A stretch of DNA of 64,000 nt from Lentibacillus salicampi (GCF_004565465.1 NZ_SRHY01000001.1:419655-483654), one strand, 5' to 3'; shown: positions 37,196 to 47,021, counted from the first letter of the stretch. Notes: generated by a model not told the origin, from the sequence alone. Translations and numbers: made by a program.

Positions 37196-39910
37196 ATGGA
37201 AATTGATACGAAGAAGCAGTTTGATGTGAATGGCAAGACATACAACTTTTACCAGTTACAGGCAATTGAAGATGCCAATCTGGGCAAAATTTCCCGTCTT
37301 CCTTTTTCAATCCGTGTTCTTCTGGAATCACTTATTCGTCAAAAGGACGGTCATGTGATTAAAGATGAACATATTGCAGCTTTGTCCAAATGGGGTAGTG
37401 ATGAAGAAGGGATCGACGTTCCATTCAAACCATCTCGGGTGATCTTGCAGGATTTCACTGGGGTACCGGCAGTAGTGGATCTTGCTTCATTAAGAAAAGC
37501 AATGGTTGATATGGGTGGCGAACCGGATAAGATTAATCCGGAAGTACCGGTTGATCTGGTTATCGACCACTCCGTACAAGTGGATCAATACGGTACACCT
37601 GGTGCACTGAAAGCAAACATGGAACTAGAATTTGATCGCAATATGGAACGTTATGAATTTTTGCATTGGGCGCAAAAAGCGTTTGATAACTATCGCGCAG
37701 TACCGCCTGCAACTGGTATCGTTCATCAGGTAAACCTGGAATATATCGCAAATGTTGTTCATGGACTTGAAAACGAAGACGGTACTTATGATGCATTTCC
37801 GGACACACTTGTCGGGACTGACTCACATACAACGATGATCAATGGTTTAGGCGTTCTTGGCTGGGGTGTTGGTGGTATCGAAGCTGAAGCGGGAATGCTT
37901 GGCCAGCCATCGTACTTCCCTGCACCGGAAGTGATTGGTGTTAAATTTACCGGCAGTTTCCCGCAAGGAACGACAGCAACAGACCTGGCTTTAAAGGTTA
38001 CGCAGGTGCTCCGTGAGAAAAATGTTGTTGGTAAATTTGTCGAGTATTTTGGTCCTGGATTAGCAGACATGCCGCTTGCCGATCGGGCGACGATTTCCAA
38101 CATGGCTCCTGAATATGGGGCAACATGCGGTTTCTTTCCGGTTGATGAAGAGGCATTGAGTTATCTTCGTTTAACGGGGCGCAGCGAAGAACAAATTTCG
38201 CTGGTTGAAACGTATTGTAAAGAAAATGATCTCTGGTATTCAGCTGACCAGGAAGATCCTGAATATACCGAGCTTGTTGAAATCAATTTATCAGAGCTTG
38301 AACCAAACCTTTCCGGGCCGAAACGTCCTCAAGATTTAATTGCATTGTCAGATATGAAAAAAGAATTCAATAAAGCTGTTACGGCTCCATCCGGAAATCA
38401 GGGCCTTGGCATGCATAAATCGGAGTTTGATAAAGAAGCAACCGTTGACCATCCAAATGGTGAAACGTCGGTCATGAAAACAGGAGCACTTGCTATTGCT
38501 GCGATTACATCCTGTACAAACACGTCCAATCCATATGTCATGCTAGGGGCTGGATTGCTTGCGAAAAAGGCTGTTGAAAAAGGCCTGAAAGTACCTGAAT
38601 ATGTTAAAACATCATTAGCACCAGGATCGAAAGTCGTTACACGTTATCTGGCTGATTCTGGCCTGCAACAATACTTGGACGTTCTTGGTTTTAACCTTGT
38701 TGGGTATGGATGTACGACATGTATCGGAAATTCCGGACCGTTGCGCCCAGAAATTGAAAAAGCAATTGAGGACAGTGACTTAACCGTTTCTTCTGTATTG
38801 TCAGGTAACCGTAACTTTGAAGGCCGGATCCATCCACTCGTTAAAGCCAACTATTTGGCATCACCTCCACTGGTTGTTGCATATGCTTTGGCAGGAACGG
38901 TTGATGCTGATCTGACGAAGGAAGTACTTGGGACAGACGCAGACGGGGAGCCGGTTTATTTGGATGACATCTGGCCATCAATGAAGGAAATTAAAGAAGC
39001 TGTTCAGTCTGTTGTGAAACCGGAAATTTTCCGTAAAGAATATGAAAGTGTATTTAATTCCAATGAAAAATGGAATGAAATCAAAACGACTGATGAACCA
39101 CTATTCAAATGGGACAGTGAATCAACCTATATTCAAAATCCGCCGTTTTTCGAAGGGCTATCAAAAGAAGCGGGCACTGTAAAGCCGCTGAATAACCTTC
39201 GTATGATCGGTAAATTCGGCGATTCGGTCACAACCGACCACATTTCACCAGCTGGAGCAATCGCCAAAGACATGCCGGCAGGACAGTACCTGCAGGAAAA
39301 GGGTGTATCACCACGTAACTTTAACTCATATGGCTCCCGCCGAGGTAATCATGAAGTGATGATGCGTGGTACATTTGCCAATATTCGTATCCGCAACCTC
39401 CTGGCTCAGGGTAAAGAAGGCGGCTATACCACATACTGGCCAACTGGTGAAGTAATGCCATTTTATGATGCTGCCATGAAATATCAGGAGAATGGCACGG
39501 GATTAATTGTTGTCGGTGGCAAAGATTACGGGATGGGATCCTCCCGTGACTGGGCGGCTAAGGGTACAAATCTGCTAGGTATTAAGACAGTCATTGCCGA
39601 AAGCTTTGAGCGTATTCACCGCTCGAACCTGGTCATGATGGGTGTCTTGCCATTGCAGTTTGAAAAAGGCGACAGCGCCGATAAACTTGGCCTGACCGGT
39701 AAAGAAACATTTAATGTAGAAGTTGATGAAAATGTGAAGCCGCATGACCATATTAAAGTGACAGCTGTTGATGAAGATGGCAAATCAACTGAGTTTAATG
39801 TAATTGCCCGCTTTGACAGCGATGTGGAAGTTGATTACTATCGTCACGGTGGTATTCTGCAAATGGTACTGCGCAATAAAATGGAATCCACAAATCGTGT
39901 AACGCAATAA
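37196..39910 (+). CDS. acnA: Aconitate hydratase (aconitase A)
   Basis: 904 aa TCA-cycle enzyme converting citrate to isocitrate; Bacillus aconitase also binds RNA when its cluster is lost. The cluster cysteines are in SCTNTSNP and [11 protein letters not shown], and active-site blocks [21 protein letters not shown] and ERIHRSNLV are present. ATG 37196 follows AGAGAGGAG; the 15 extra upstream codons include that site. The gene is called citB in B. subtilis. An FbpB-like small protein, linked in B. subtilis to iron-sparing, is encoded immediately downstream. Confidence 0.97.
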   Translation: MEIDTKKQFDVNGKTYNFYQLQAIEDANLGKISRLPFSIRVLLESLIRQKDGHVIKDEHIAALSKWGSDEEGIDVPFKPSRVILQDFTGVPAVVDLASLRKAMVDMGGEPDKINPEVPVDLVIDHSVQVDQYGTPGALKANMELEFDRNMERYEFLHWAQKAFDNYRAVPPATGIVHQVNLEYIANVVHGLENEDGTYDAFPDTLVGTDSHTTMINGLGVLGWGVGGIEAEAGMLGQPSYFPAPEVIGVKFTGSFPQGTTATDLALKVTQVLREKNVVGKFVEYFGPGLADMPLADRATISNMAPEYGATCGFFPVDEEALSYLRLTGRSEEQISLVETYCKENDLWYSADQEDPEYTELVEINLSELEPNLSGPKRPQDLIALSDMKKEFNKAVTAPSGNQGLGMHKSEFDKEATVDHPNGETSVMKTGALAIAAITSCTNTSNPYVMLGAGLLAKKAVEKGLKVPEYVKTSLAPGSKVVTRYLADSGLQQYLDVLGFNLVGYGCTTCIGNSGPLRPEIEKAIEDSDLTVSSVLSGNRNFEGRIHPLVKANYLASPPLVVAYALAGTVDADLTKEVLGTDADGEPVYLDDIWPSMKEIKEAVQSVVKPEIFRKEYESVFNSNEKWNEIKTTDEPLFKWDSESTYIQNPPFFEGLSKEAGTVKPLNNLRMIGKFGDSVTTDHISPAGAIAKDMPAGQYLQEKGVSPRNFNSYGSRRGNHEVMMRGTFANIRIRNLLAQGKEGGYTTYWPTGEVMPFYDAAMKYQENGTGLIVVGGKDYGMGSSRDWAAKGTNLLGIKTVIAESFERIHRSNLVMMGVLPLQFEKGDSADKLGLTGKETFNVEVDENVKPHDHIKVTAVDEDGKSTEFNVIARFDSDVEVDYYRHGGILQMVLRNKMESTNRVTQ

Positions 39911-39922
39911 GTTGCAAAACAG

Positions 39923-39962
39923 GAGCCAATACATCGGATTTTCCCGGGTATTGGCTTTTTTT
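39923..39962 (+). terminator. Terminator after acnA
   Basis: AGCCAATAC (39923-39931) pairs with GTATTGGCT (39947-39955), then T7. Confidence 0.9.
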
Positions 39963-40154
39963 GTGCAGCTATCTTTTTGAACAACTTTTGACAATTGTTG
40001 CTGGAAAAATTCAAGAACCACCAAAATTCTGCCCCCTGACATACGATGATTTGGTTGACATGCTGATACGTTAACATAACGAGTTAAGCCCTGTTAAATA
40101 GGGGATAAATTTTCACAGAAATGGTAATACTGTTCCTAAAAGGAGTGGATTACA

Positions 40155-40301
40155 ATTTCGCTTAAAAAGAAATTCACATTTGATGAACTTGTTCAGGAGA
40201 ACCGCAGACAAATCTTGCAGGATGATTCGTTTTTAGAGAGATTTGAACAAAATATGGAAAGAAAAATGCACCAATCTTTAGATAAAGAGCGTGCAGAGTA
40301 A
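40155..40301 (+). CDS. FbpB-like small basic protein with a likely ATT start
   Basis: 48 aa, starting SLKKKFTFDELVQENRRQI after the initiator, charged and helical, resembling the FbpB family of Fur-regulated small basic proteins. B. subtilis FbpB works with the FsrA sRNA in iron sparing, where aconitase mRNA is a known target. AAAGGAG (40139-40145) is followed after 9 nt by ATT 40155; no ATG, GTG or TTG exists in frame nearby, so an ATT start is likely. I found no convincing Fur box upstream. It ends in a terminator. Confidence 0.55.
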   Translation: MSLKKKFTFDELVQENRRQILQDDSFLERFEQNMERKMHQSLDKERAE

Positions 40302-40307
40302 AACCAT

Positions 40308-40340
40308 CCTGTCCGTTTGTATTTCGGACAGGTATTTTTG
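40308..40340 (+). terminator. Terminator after the FbpB-like gene
   Basis: CCTGTCCG (40308-40315) pairs with CGGACAGG (40325-40332), then TATTTTTG. Confidence 0.85.
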
Positions 40341-40442
40341 TATTCCTTCGCAGTTGAACCTTTGTATATTATCCGGATTTACGTAAAAAATTCAACTAGA
40401 GCCACCTTTCAAGGTGACACTATTTTACAAAGGAGACTAAAA

Positions 40443-40661
40443 GTGACTGACAAATACAAACCTAAACCCGACGACCGCAGTGATAATGTCGGAAAACTGC
40501 AGGATATGGTACAGGATACGATTCAAAACATTGAAGAGGCACATGATACGATGCAACATTCCTCAGGTCAGGAAAAAGAACAAATCAAAGAAAAAAATAA
40601 ACGCCGCGAAGAAGCTATTGAGGGCATGCGGCAGGAAATGAAAGATGAAGCAAAGCAGTAG
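40443..40661 (+). CDS. tlp: Small acid-soluble spore protein Tlp
   Basis: 72 aa, highly charged, beginning TDKYKPKPDDRSDNVGKLQ after the start, which is characteristic of Tlp (thioredoxin-like, forespore SASP). GTG 40443 lies 7 nt after AAAGGAG. In B. subtilis it is a SigG-dependent forespore product next to sspO-sspP; neither of those is found here. The longer ORF starting at 40317 crosses the previous terminator and is rejected. Confidence 0.92.
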   Translation: MTDKYKPKPDDRSDNVGKLQDMVQDTIQNIEEAHDTMQHSSGQEKEQIKEKNKRREEAIEGMRQEMKDEAKQ

Positions 40662-40667
40662 TTTGAC

Positions 40668-40703
40668 ACCTCAAACCATTCATGAAATGGTTTGAGGTTT
40701 TTC
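40668..40703 (+). terminator. Terminator after tlp
   Basis: 13-bp perfect stem (40668-40680 with 40686-40698) and a T-run. Confidence 0.9.
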
Positions 40704-40799
40704 CTCTTGCATAGTGGAAGTTGTCGTTTTTGAACACATACTAAAAGGTAAAAATATGATAAAATAATGATATACTAACGTTACATAGGGGGAGTCAGG

Positions 40800-41225
40800 T
40801 TGCATAAGACACATACACCAATTGAAGTAAGATACCAGGAAACAGATCAGATGGGCGTTGTTTATCATGCCAATTATCTGGTCTGGTTTGAAATTGGCAG
40901 GACAAAATATATCGAAAGTCTGGGTTTAACCTATACCGATATGGAAAAGAATAAAGTCGTCTCCCCGGTCGTTGATGCTCAAATAAGCTTTAAAAAGCCT
41001 GTTCTTTATGGCGAAAAAGCGGCAGTTGAAACATGGATTGAAACGTATGATGGTCTTCGGACAGTATACGCCTATCATATTGTTAAAGAAAACGGCGAGG
41101 TTGCTGTAAGCGGAACGACAAAGCATGTGATTGTTCACAAGGAATCATTCCGTCCGTTATCATTGCGCAAAGCTTTTCCCGAATGGCACAAGAAATATTT
41201 AAAACAAGTGAACGGGGAATCCTGA
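40800..41225 (+). CDS. yneP: YneP, acyl-CoA thioesterase (YbgC/FadM type)
   Basis: 141 aa hot-dog fold thioesterase. The 4HBT motif YQETDQMGVVYHANYLVWFE contains the catalytic Asp and the HxN segment. It hydrolyses acyl-CoA esters; the natural substrate is unknown. The start TTG 40800 follows GGGGGAG. Its TGA overlaps the yneQ ATG by one base, so translation is coupled. Confidence 0.9.
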   Translation: MHKTHTPIEVRYQETDQMGVVYHANYLVWFEIGRTKYIESLGLTYTDMEKNKVVSPVVDAQISFKKPVLYGEKAAVETWIETYDGLRTVYAYHIVKENGEVAVSGTTKHVIVHKESFRPLSLRKAFPEWHKKYLKQVNGES

Positions 41226-41524
41226 TGGCTTTTGGAATTAATCGAAATGAATTAAAAAGATGGAAAGCTGAGGTTGCACATGGCCGCATTAGTTTTTTAA
41301 CCCATTATTGGATTGATGACCGTTTTCCCGGGTGTGACACCGTAACAAAAGTTGGATGTAATGATCTGGACAAATTGACTGCCTGGGGGAAGAGGCACAA
41401 TCTGAACCCGGCGTGGATCGACGCAGACAAGGACTATCCACATTTTGATCTGTTTGGTGAAAAACAAGCCAGTATATTAAGAAAAGAAAAGCAGTGGGGT
41501 CAAATAGAAAGATTTGATTTATAA
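41225..41524 (+). CDS. yneQ: YneQ, conserved protein of unknown function
   Basis: 99 aa, soluble, with conserved HYWIDDRFPGCDTVTKVGC and IDADKDYPHFDLFGEK segments. A conserved Bacillus protein with no assigned role. ATG 41225 overlaps the yneP stop; the longer frame from 41183 lies inside yneP. It forms a two-gene unit with yneP. Confidence 0.85.
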   Translation: MAFGINRNELKRWKAEVAHGRISFLTHYWIDDRFPGCDTVTKVGCNDLDKLTAWGKRHNLNPAWIDADKDYPHFDLFGEKQASILRKEKQWGQIERFDL

Positions 41525-41603
41525 ATTCGCAAAGAGCCCCGCCTGACGTCTTAACGTTTCCCGCGGAAAGTTTCCCTTAATGGTTGTCAGGAAGCAAATA
41601 AAA

Positions 41604-41793
41604 GAAGCTGGAGCAAAAGTACAGCTTCAAAATAAAAATCCGAACAATGATTGAAAATTCCTGAGGTAATCTTGAATCTGTTCGGATTTTAATTTTATAG
41701 TGATGTGTTAGGGAAGTAATTTTCTGGAACGATGGTTAACACACCCTAACTCATTCGCTTTTTATAGTAAATAGTTGAATTTTGTCCCAGTTC
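41604..41793. repeat. 190-bp mosaic intergenic repeat, copy 3 (yneQ-yidD)
   Basis: Ends GAAGCTGGAGCAAAA (41604-41618) and TTTTGTCCCAGTTC (41780-41793) are imperfect inverted copies of a GCTGGGACAAAA motif. Inside are AATCCGAACA / TGTTCGGATT (41637-41646 with 41679-41688) and, on the minus strand, a 21-nt block at 41730-41750 that is 20 of 21 identical to 51601-51621. It is a shorter relative of the 51.5 kb element with one module inverted. No gene lies in 41525-41822. Confidence 0.7.
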
Positions 41794-41822
41794 CTTACGG
41801 TGTATAAGTCCCGGTTCTTTCT

Positions 41823-42047
41823 TTATTTTTCCCGTTTTTCCGGTACTAAATCTACGCCTCCAGCATGAAAGGGATGGCATTTACTGATGCGCCGGATGGT
41901 CAGATAACCACCTTTAAAGAAACCAAAGCGTCTAAGAGCCACCAGCCCATATTCCGAGCATGTTGGGAAAAATCGGCATGTCGGTGGTTTAAAAGGGCTG
42001 ATAGCTTTTTGATAAAATTTTATCAGCCCAATAAAGATATACTTCAT
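41823..42047 (-). CDS. yidD: YidD, membrane protein insertion efficiency factor
   Basis: 74 aa. The family motif [10 protein letters not shown] is intact, with an amphipathic N-terminus and conserved HPFHAGG near the end. It assists YidC-dependent insertion. It begins 8 nt after the folE2 stop on the same strand, with AGGAAGGG upstream, so it is co-transcribed with folE2. Confidence 0.93.
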   Translation of the reverse strand: MKYIFIGLIKFYQKAISPFKPPTCRFFPTCSEYGLVALRRFGFFKGGYLTIRRISKCHPFHAGGVDLVPEKREK

Positions 42048-42055
42048 ATCGTTAT

Positions 42056-42997
42056 TTACCCTTCCTGCGACTCACTCTGCAACTTATCATACGTTATCGA
42101 TGCTACAGCATCATGCATATGAATCGATTCCTCGTTTCGACAGTGAACATGGAACTTGTTGACAAACGACATTTCATATAAATCCGCCGCAACCAGCCGT
42201 GCCAAGTCCTCCACAAAACGGGGATTTTCATAGGCATGTTCTGTGACCATTTTCTCATCAGGCCGTTTTAACACGGGATGTAACCTGGCGCTGGCATTGC
42301 TTTCTGCGGCGTCCAGCAACCATTCTTTCCAATCCATTGATTCTTCGTCAAAGTCCTCTGCCAATGATACAGTTATCGTAACCTCTCCGCGTTGATTATG
42401 GGCACTGTATTCACTAATTTCCTTCGAGCACGGGCAAAGCGTCGTGACGAGCGATGATAAGGAAACTTCGATTGTGTAACCGGCTTCTGTATCATACTTC
42501 ACACGGATTGTAATATCCGCATGGTTCATTCCGGAAAGGCCTGACTGTGGTCCGCGTCGTTCATAGAACCATGGAAATTGCACCTTGATTTCGGAATCTT
42601 TCTGGTCCAAGCGCTCAGCCAGATTTTTTGTGAATCCTTTGAGTGTTTTCAGGTCAATAACGAGTCCTTTTTGATAAAATTCCTGAAGTTGTTCAGTGAA
42701 ACGGCTCATATTCGTGCCTTTACTGGACTTTTCAATACTTGACGAAAATTCAAATGTACCAATCGTTGTTTGTGTTTTCGGTTCCTGATTGCTTGCAATG
42801 GTAATCGGATGCTTCACGTTGGCAATACCGACTGCGTCAAGATCAAATAAAAAGTCTTTTTTTGTATTTTGTAAATCCGCCATTTGGCTTTTTTTACTTG
42901 GTTTTGTTCTGGGACCGGGCTCGACAGAACCAAATAGTTTATGACGTTGGGCTTTGTCCGGTAACTGTTTCTTTGCAATTGTCCTAGCTTTGTCCAT
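42056..42997 (-). CDS. folE2: GTP cyclohydrolase FolE2 (type IB)
   Basis: 313 aa. It converts GTP to dihydroneopterin triphosphate for folate or queuosine precursors with relaxed metal use, and in other bacteria replaces zinc-dependent FolE under zinc limitation. The active-site Cys lies in [17 protein letters not shown]. The ORF can extend to 43039, but the promoter -10 at 43040-43045 puts the transcript start downstream of that ATG, so MDKARTIAK at 42997 is preferred, despite only a short GGAG site. I found no obvious Zur operator. Confidence 0.9.
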   Translation of the reverse strand: MDKARTIAKKQLPDKAQRHKLFGSVEPGPRTKPSKKSQMADLQNTKKDFLFDLDAVGIANVKHPITIASNQEPKTQTTIGTFEFSSSIEKSSKGTNMSRFTEQLQEFYQKGLVIDLKTLKGFTKNLAERLDQKDSEIKVQFPWFYERRGPQSGLSGMNHADITIRVKYDTEAGYTIEVSLSSLVTTLCPCSKEISEYSAHNQRGEVTITVSLAEDFDEESMDWKEWLLDAAESNASARLHPVLKRPDEKMVTEHAYENPRFVEDLARLVAADLYEMSFVNKFHVHCRNEESIHMHDAVASITYDKLQSESQEG

Positions 42998-43039
42998 AAC
43001 GCTCCGTGACCCCTTCCAATTTGTAGCTGTTACTACCAT

Positions 43040-43069
43040 AGTATACTAAACGTTCGACTAAAGATTCAA
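43040..43069 (-). promoter_or_regulatory. Promoter of folE2-yidD
   Basis: Minus strand TTGAAT (43064-43069), 18 bp, TATACT (43040-43045). Confidence 0.6.
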
Positions 43070-43094
43070 TTTATTGGCTTCATCCCACATGAAG

Positions 43095-43676
43095 CTACAT
43101 CCATTTAATTTTCGGCTCGGTTTTATTTTTAATCCGTTTGATATTTTCCCAATGCCGGTAAAACACAAAAATGGTTAATGCTGAAATCACAATCGCCAGT
43201 GCCCAATCACGGAATATAATGGAAGTAATCACGGCCACAACACCAGTCACGATCGATGAAAGGGAAACATATTTGGAAATGTATAATGTAATCAGGAATG
43301 AAATGATCATAATAGCAAATAGTACTGGATTGATTCCTAAGATGATCCCGCCTGATGTTGCAACCGCCTTTCCGCCATTGAGTCTTGCAAACAGCGGGTA
43401 CGTGTGGCCTAAAACGGCAAATAATCCGATTCCAAGCCGAAATACGTCGGCATCAAAAAATAAAGGAAGTGCCGTTGCTAATGTTCCCTTAAGGATATCG
43501 GCTAATATGACAATTGTACCGGCTTTCATCCCTAAAACCCGAAATGTATTCGTAGCGCCAAGGTTGCCGCTGCCATGTTCCCGAATATCAATATTGTACC
43601 CGGCCTTTCCTACAATTACTCCTGACGGGATGGACCCCAATAAGTACGCGATAACCGCAAATATTAAAAATTCCAT
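43095..43676 (-). CDS. plsY: PlsY, acyl-phosphate glycerol-3-phosphate acyltransferase
   Basis: 193 aa integral membrane enzyme making lysophosphatidic acid from acyl-phosphate. Conserved motifs [14 protein letters not shown] and the [10 protein letters not shown] loop are present, with at least five hydrophobic helices. ATG at 43676 ([11 protein letters not shown]) gives the B. subtilis length; a GTG four codons upstream overlaps the ribosome site. As in B. subtilis (yneS) it is near the yneT-parEC genes, on the opposite strand to them, with the ABC transporter inserted between. Confidence 0.95.
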   Translation of the reverse strand: MEFLIFAVIAYLLGSIPSGVIVGKAGYNIDIREHGSGNLGATNTFRVLGMKAGTIVILADILKGTLATALPLFFDADVFRLGIGLFAVLGHTYPLFARLNGGKAVATSGGIILGINPVLFAIMIISFLITLYISKYVSLSSIVTGVVAVITSIIFRDWALAIVISALTIFVFYRHWENIKRIKNKTEPKIKWM

Positions 43677-43850
43677 AACGTTTCCCACTTTCCAATACAG
43701 ATTTGGCTTTGTCCTATTTTACCATGAAGTGACACCTCATAGAACCTTTATTGATTGTTGTGCTGGAAAAAAGTTTCTATAATGACTATAAAGGGTACCG
43801 ATGAATACTTATAGCAGAACATAAAAAAGTTGATTGAAAGGGAGCAGCAT

Positions 43851-44918
43851 ATGATTGAATTCAGTGACGTGAAAAAAGTATTTCCTGATGGAACGAGGGC
43901 GATTCACGATTTTTCATTAAAAATAAATGATGGGGAGTTTGTCACATTAATTGGCCCGAGCGGCTGTGGAAAAACAACGACCATGAAAATGATCAATCGG
44001 CTGATTGAACCGACAGCAGGCACGATTTACATAAATGATACGGATATAAATGATTATAATATTCACGAACTGCGCTGGGACATTGGATATGTTCTTCAGC
44101 AGATAGCATTGTTTCCACATATGACCATTGAGGAAAATATTGCAATCGTTCCTGAAATGAAGAAATGGAAGCGGAAGCATATTCGGGAAAGAAGCAAAGA
44201 ATTGCTTGACATGGTCGGGCTTGATCCGGACACTTACATGCATCGGAGGCCGGGTGAACTCTCAGGCGGTGAACAGCAGCGGGTGGGGGTCATCCGTGCA
44301 TTGGCTGCTGATCCGGATATTATTTTGATGGACGAACCATTCAGTGCGCTGGACCCGATTAGCCGTGAACAATTACAGCGTGATATCAAACACCTGCATC
44401 AGGGAATCAAAAAAACAATTGTCTTTGTGACACATGATATCGATGAAGCACTGGCACTTGGCGATAAGGTTTGTTTGATGAAACAGGGGCAGATCGTCCA
44501 GGCAGATATGCCGCAGCAGTTGGTTTTGCATCCTGAAAGTCAATATGTAAAAGATTTTATCGGGGAACGTCAATCACCATGGCAGACGGCCGTTGATGTG
44601 ATAGTCGGGCAAACGGACTCCAATATTATAACGAAAACGGCGTATGAAGCAGGCAATTATCCTGAACAGGGGATTGTTATGATGAAAGATCAGGAAAATA
44701 AGTTCTCAGGGGCAGTTGTGAACGGCCAACAAACGGATAATGTCACCATACTGGAAAATAATCTGCCGCTGTATAAGGCTGTAGATATAATGCAGGACGG
44801 ACATCAGGATGTGTATCCGGTATTAAAACAAGAACGTTTGATCGGCACACTAACCTATGAGGGTATCGTGTCATACTTACGGCGTGAAATGGCCGGGAAA
44901 GACGGGGGTGTCCAGTAA
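43851..44918 (+). CDS. ABC transporter ATP-binding protein, OpuCA/ProV type
   Basis: 355 aa. The ATPase has Walker A GPSGCGKTTT, Q-loop, signature LSGGEQQR and Walker B IILMDEP, followed by FVTHDIDEA. A C-terminal region of about 100 residues resembles a degenerate CBS pair, which in OpuA/OpuC sets osmotic gating. ATG 43851 follows AAAGGGAG. The TAA overlaps the ATG of the permease gene. The likely cargo class is quaternary ammonium compounds (glycine betaine, choline) or ergothioneine; sequence alone does not decide. Confidence 0.88.
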   Translation: MIEFSDVKKVFPDGTRAIHDFSLKINDGEFVTLIGPSGCGKTTTMKMINRLIEPTAGTIYINDTDINDYNIHELRWDIGYVLQQIALFPHMTIEENIAIVPEMKKWKRKHIRERSKELLDMVGLDPDTYMHRRPGELSGGEQQRVGVIRALAADPDIILMDEPFSALDPISREQLQRDIKHLHQGIKKTIVFVTHDIDEALALGDKVCLMKQGQIVQADMPQQLVLHPESQYVKDFIGERQSPWQTAVDVIVGQTDSNIITKTAYEAGNYPEQGIVMMKDQENKFSGAVVNGQQTDNVTILENNLPLYKAVDIMQDGHQDVYPVLKQERLIGTLTYEGIVSYLRREMAGKDGGVQ

Positions 44919-46444
44919 TGGAAGCTTTTCTTTCCGTTTTTCAAAACAGACAGGATATGCTGCTTGAGACCATTTGGGAACATTTGCAAGTTTCATTACT
45001 GTCATTAATCATTGCGATCATCATCGCTGTTCCATTAGGGCTCTTTTTAACCCGATATCCGCGTGTTGCTGAACCTGTTATCGGTTTATCTGCCATTATG
45101 CAGACCATTCCGAGTTTAGCTGTTCTGGCATTTCTAATCCCGTTCTTTGGGATTGGTACTACACCGGCAATTATCGCATTGACAGTATATGGATTATTGC
45201 CTATTTTAAGAAACACGTATACCGGGATAAATGAAGTGGAACCGGCTTTAAAAGAGGCCGCAACAGGAATGGGGATGAATTCCCTTAAACGACTTTCTAA
45301 GGTGGAACTGCCGATTGCCATCCCTGTTATTATGGCAGGGATCCGAACGTCTATGGTATTAATCGTGGGGACGACGACGATTGCTGCGTTAATTGGTGCC
45401 GGTGGCTTAGGCGAGCTTATTTTGCTGGGGATTGATCGCGGGGCAGATTTGAATCTTATTTTGCTTGGTGCCATTCCGGCTGCGTTATTGGCTATTTTAT
45501 TGGATTTTATTTTACGGGGGTTGGAACGACTCTCCAGACGAGCAGGGTTCAAATCCTTTGCGGCGATGCTTATCATTGCGGTCTTAATCGTTGCGACACC
45601 ATTTTTTGTTTCACCCACAAAACAGGCTGACCTTACTATTGGCGGGAAACTTGGTTCCGAACCAGCCATCTTAATCAATATGTATAAGCTCTTAATTGAA
45701 GAGGAAACAGACTTGACGGTTGAACTCGAATCGGGATTGGGGAAAACTGCTTTTGTGTTTAGCGCATTAAAAAATGGCAGTATCGATATTTATCCTGAGT
45801 TCACCGGTACAGCCATTGTCACGCATTTAGAACAGGAAGCGGACAGTAATGAAAAAAATGAGGTATATGAGCAGGCAAGGCAAGGAATGGCAGAACAATA
45901 TGGTATGGTTATGTTAGAACCAATGGCATTCAACAATACATATGCTGTCGTAACTAAGCAGGAACTGGCGGAAGAGCATCATCTTGAATCAATCAGTGAT
46001 TTAAAACGGATTGAAGATGAGACTACTGCAGGCTTTACGTTGGAATTCAAAGACCGTTATGATGGTTATGTTGGTATGCAGGATGTTTACAACCTGGCTA
46101 TTTCTAATGTCCGGACGATGGAGCCAGGAATTCGTCAGGATGCACTGGGTAGTGGGGAAGTTGATGTCATCGATGCCTATGCAACAGATAGTTATATGAT
46201 CGAAATGAATCTGGTGACATTAGATGATCCCAAAAATCTATTTCCGCCTTACCAGGGGTCCCCACTGATGCGTGAAAAAACCTTGGAAAAATATCCTCAA
46301 CTGGAAGAGATATTGAATCAGCTTGGCGGTAAAATAACGGATGATCAGATGCGTGAGATGAATTATGCGGTCGATTACGAAGACAGAGATCCGGCTAATG
46401 TAGCTCGTGAATATCTGATGGAAGAAGGGTTGATTGAAAACTAG
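44918..46444 (+). CDS. ABC transporter permease fused to substrate-binding domain
   Basis: 508 aa fusion. Residues about 20-225 are the permease (five or six helices; EAATGMGMNSLKRLSKVELP is the EAA loop). Residues about 240-508 are a substrate-binding domain of the OpuCC/ProX/YehZ kind (GSEPAILINMYKLLIEE, DVIDAYATDSYM). Such fusions are known in OpuF-type betaine importers and EgtUBC ergothioneine importers. The two-gene system needs no separate binding protein. Context with osmoadaptation is plausible but not proven. Confidence 0.85.
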   Translation: MEAFLSVFQNRQDMLLETIWEHLQVSLLSLIIAIIIAVPLGLFLTRYPRVAEPVIGLSAIMQTIPSLAVLAFLIPFFGIGTTPAIIALTVYGLLPILRNTYTGINEVEPALKEAATGMGMNSLKRLSKVELPIAIPVIMAGIRTSMVLIVGTTTIAALIGAGGLGELILLGIDRGADLNLILLGAIPAALLAILLDFILRGLERLSRRAGFKSFAAMLIIAVLIVATPFFVSPTKQADLTIGGKLGSEPAILINMYKLLIEEETDLTVELESGLGKTAFVFSALKNGSIDIYPEFTGTAIVTHLEQEADSNEKNEVYEQARQGMAEQYGMVMLEPMAFNNTYAVVTKQELAEEHHLESISDLKRIEDETTAGFTLEFKDRYDGYVGMQDVYNLAISNVRTMEPGIRQDALGSGEVDVIDAYATDSYMIEMNLVTLDDPKNLFPPYQGSPLMREKTLEKYPQLEEILNQLGGKITDDQMREMNYAVDYEDRDPANVAREYLMEEGLIEN

Positions 46445-46459
46445 AAGGAGGGATGCCAC

Positions 46460-46873
46460 GTGGCGTGGGAAAATCCGTCAAATGAGGTAATAAAGAGAAT
46501 CTTGGAGTCAGCTGGAACAGTTGCTGTTGTAGGTCTATCTGACAACCCTGAGCGAACGTCTTTTCAAGTTTCAAAGATTATGCAGGACCAGGGGTATAAG
46601 ATCATTCCGGTAAACCCTACGGTTGATGAGGTGTTAGGCGAAAAAGCATACGATTCCCTGACAGAAATAGATGAACCGATCGATATCATCAACGTCTTCC
46701 GCCGGTCTGAATTTCTTCCTGCGATTGCAAAAGAAGCGGGGGAGACGGAATGTCGCGTCTTCTGGGCGCAACAAGGGCTTGTCAGTCAGGAAGCATATGA
46801 TTATTTACAGCAACAGAATTTTACGGTCATCATGGATATGTGTATCAAAGTTGCCCACTCTGTTCTTGTTTAG
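46460..46873 (+). CDS. yneT: YneT, CoA-binding domain protein
   Basis: 137 aa Rossmann-type CoA-binding domain, with AVVGLSDNPERTSFQVSKIMQ at the nucleotide site and conserved IDIINVFRRSEFLP and VFWAQQG. Such proteins resemble the N-terminal domain of succinyl-CoA synthetase alpha; role unknown. GTG 46460 lies 7 nt after AAGGAGGG. It ends with a terminator ahead of parE, as in B. subtilis. Confidence 0.9.
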   Translation: MAWENPSNEVIKRILESAGTVAVVGLSDNPERTSFQVSKIMQDQGYKIIPVNPTVDEVLGEKAYDSLTEIDEPIDIINVFRRSEFLPAIAKEAGETECRVFWAQQGLVSQEAYDYLQQQNFTVIMDMCIKVAHSVLV

Positions 46874-46882
46874 CTATTGGCT

Positions 46883-46911
46883 GAATGGCCTTTCCAGGTC
46901 ATTCTTTTTTT
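46883..46911 (+). terminator. Terminator after yneT
   Basis: GAATGGCCT (46883-46891) pairs with AGGTCATTC (46896-46904) using one G-U pair, then T7. Confidence 0.85.
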
Positions 46912-46992
46912 GTACTCAAGTAAAATTATAGTATACTAATAAACGTGTTTTACGGTAATATAGGTATAATTGAATAGGACAGCTGAATATCG

Positions 46993-47021
46993 TTTACATT
47001 TGCAAACGTTTGTTCTATTAT
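46993..47021 (+). promoter_or_regulatory. Promoter of parE-parC with a LexA-like site in the spacer
   Basis: TTTACA (46993-46998), 17 bp, TATTAT (47016-47021). CAAACGTTTGTTCT at 47003-47016 matches the LexA consensus with two mismatches and fills the spacer. parEC is, to my knowledge, within the LexA regulon of B. subtilis. Confidence 0.6.

Noticed and set aside
40317..40442. N-terminal extension of tlp
   Set aside because: It would start inside a terminator; GTG 40443 has a proper ribosome site and matches the family start.
43171..43782. 203-codon plus-strand frame over plsY
   Set aside because: It is antisense to a complete PlsY with conserved motifs.
44941..45678. 245-codon open frame on the minus strand
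   Set aside because: It is the antisense of the permease gene; the composition (Ile/Ser/Pro/Lys) is that of a shadow frame, and there is no ribosome site.
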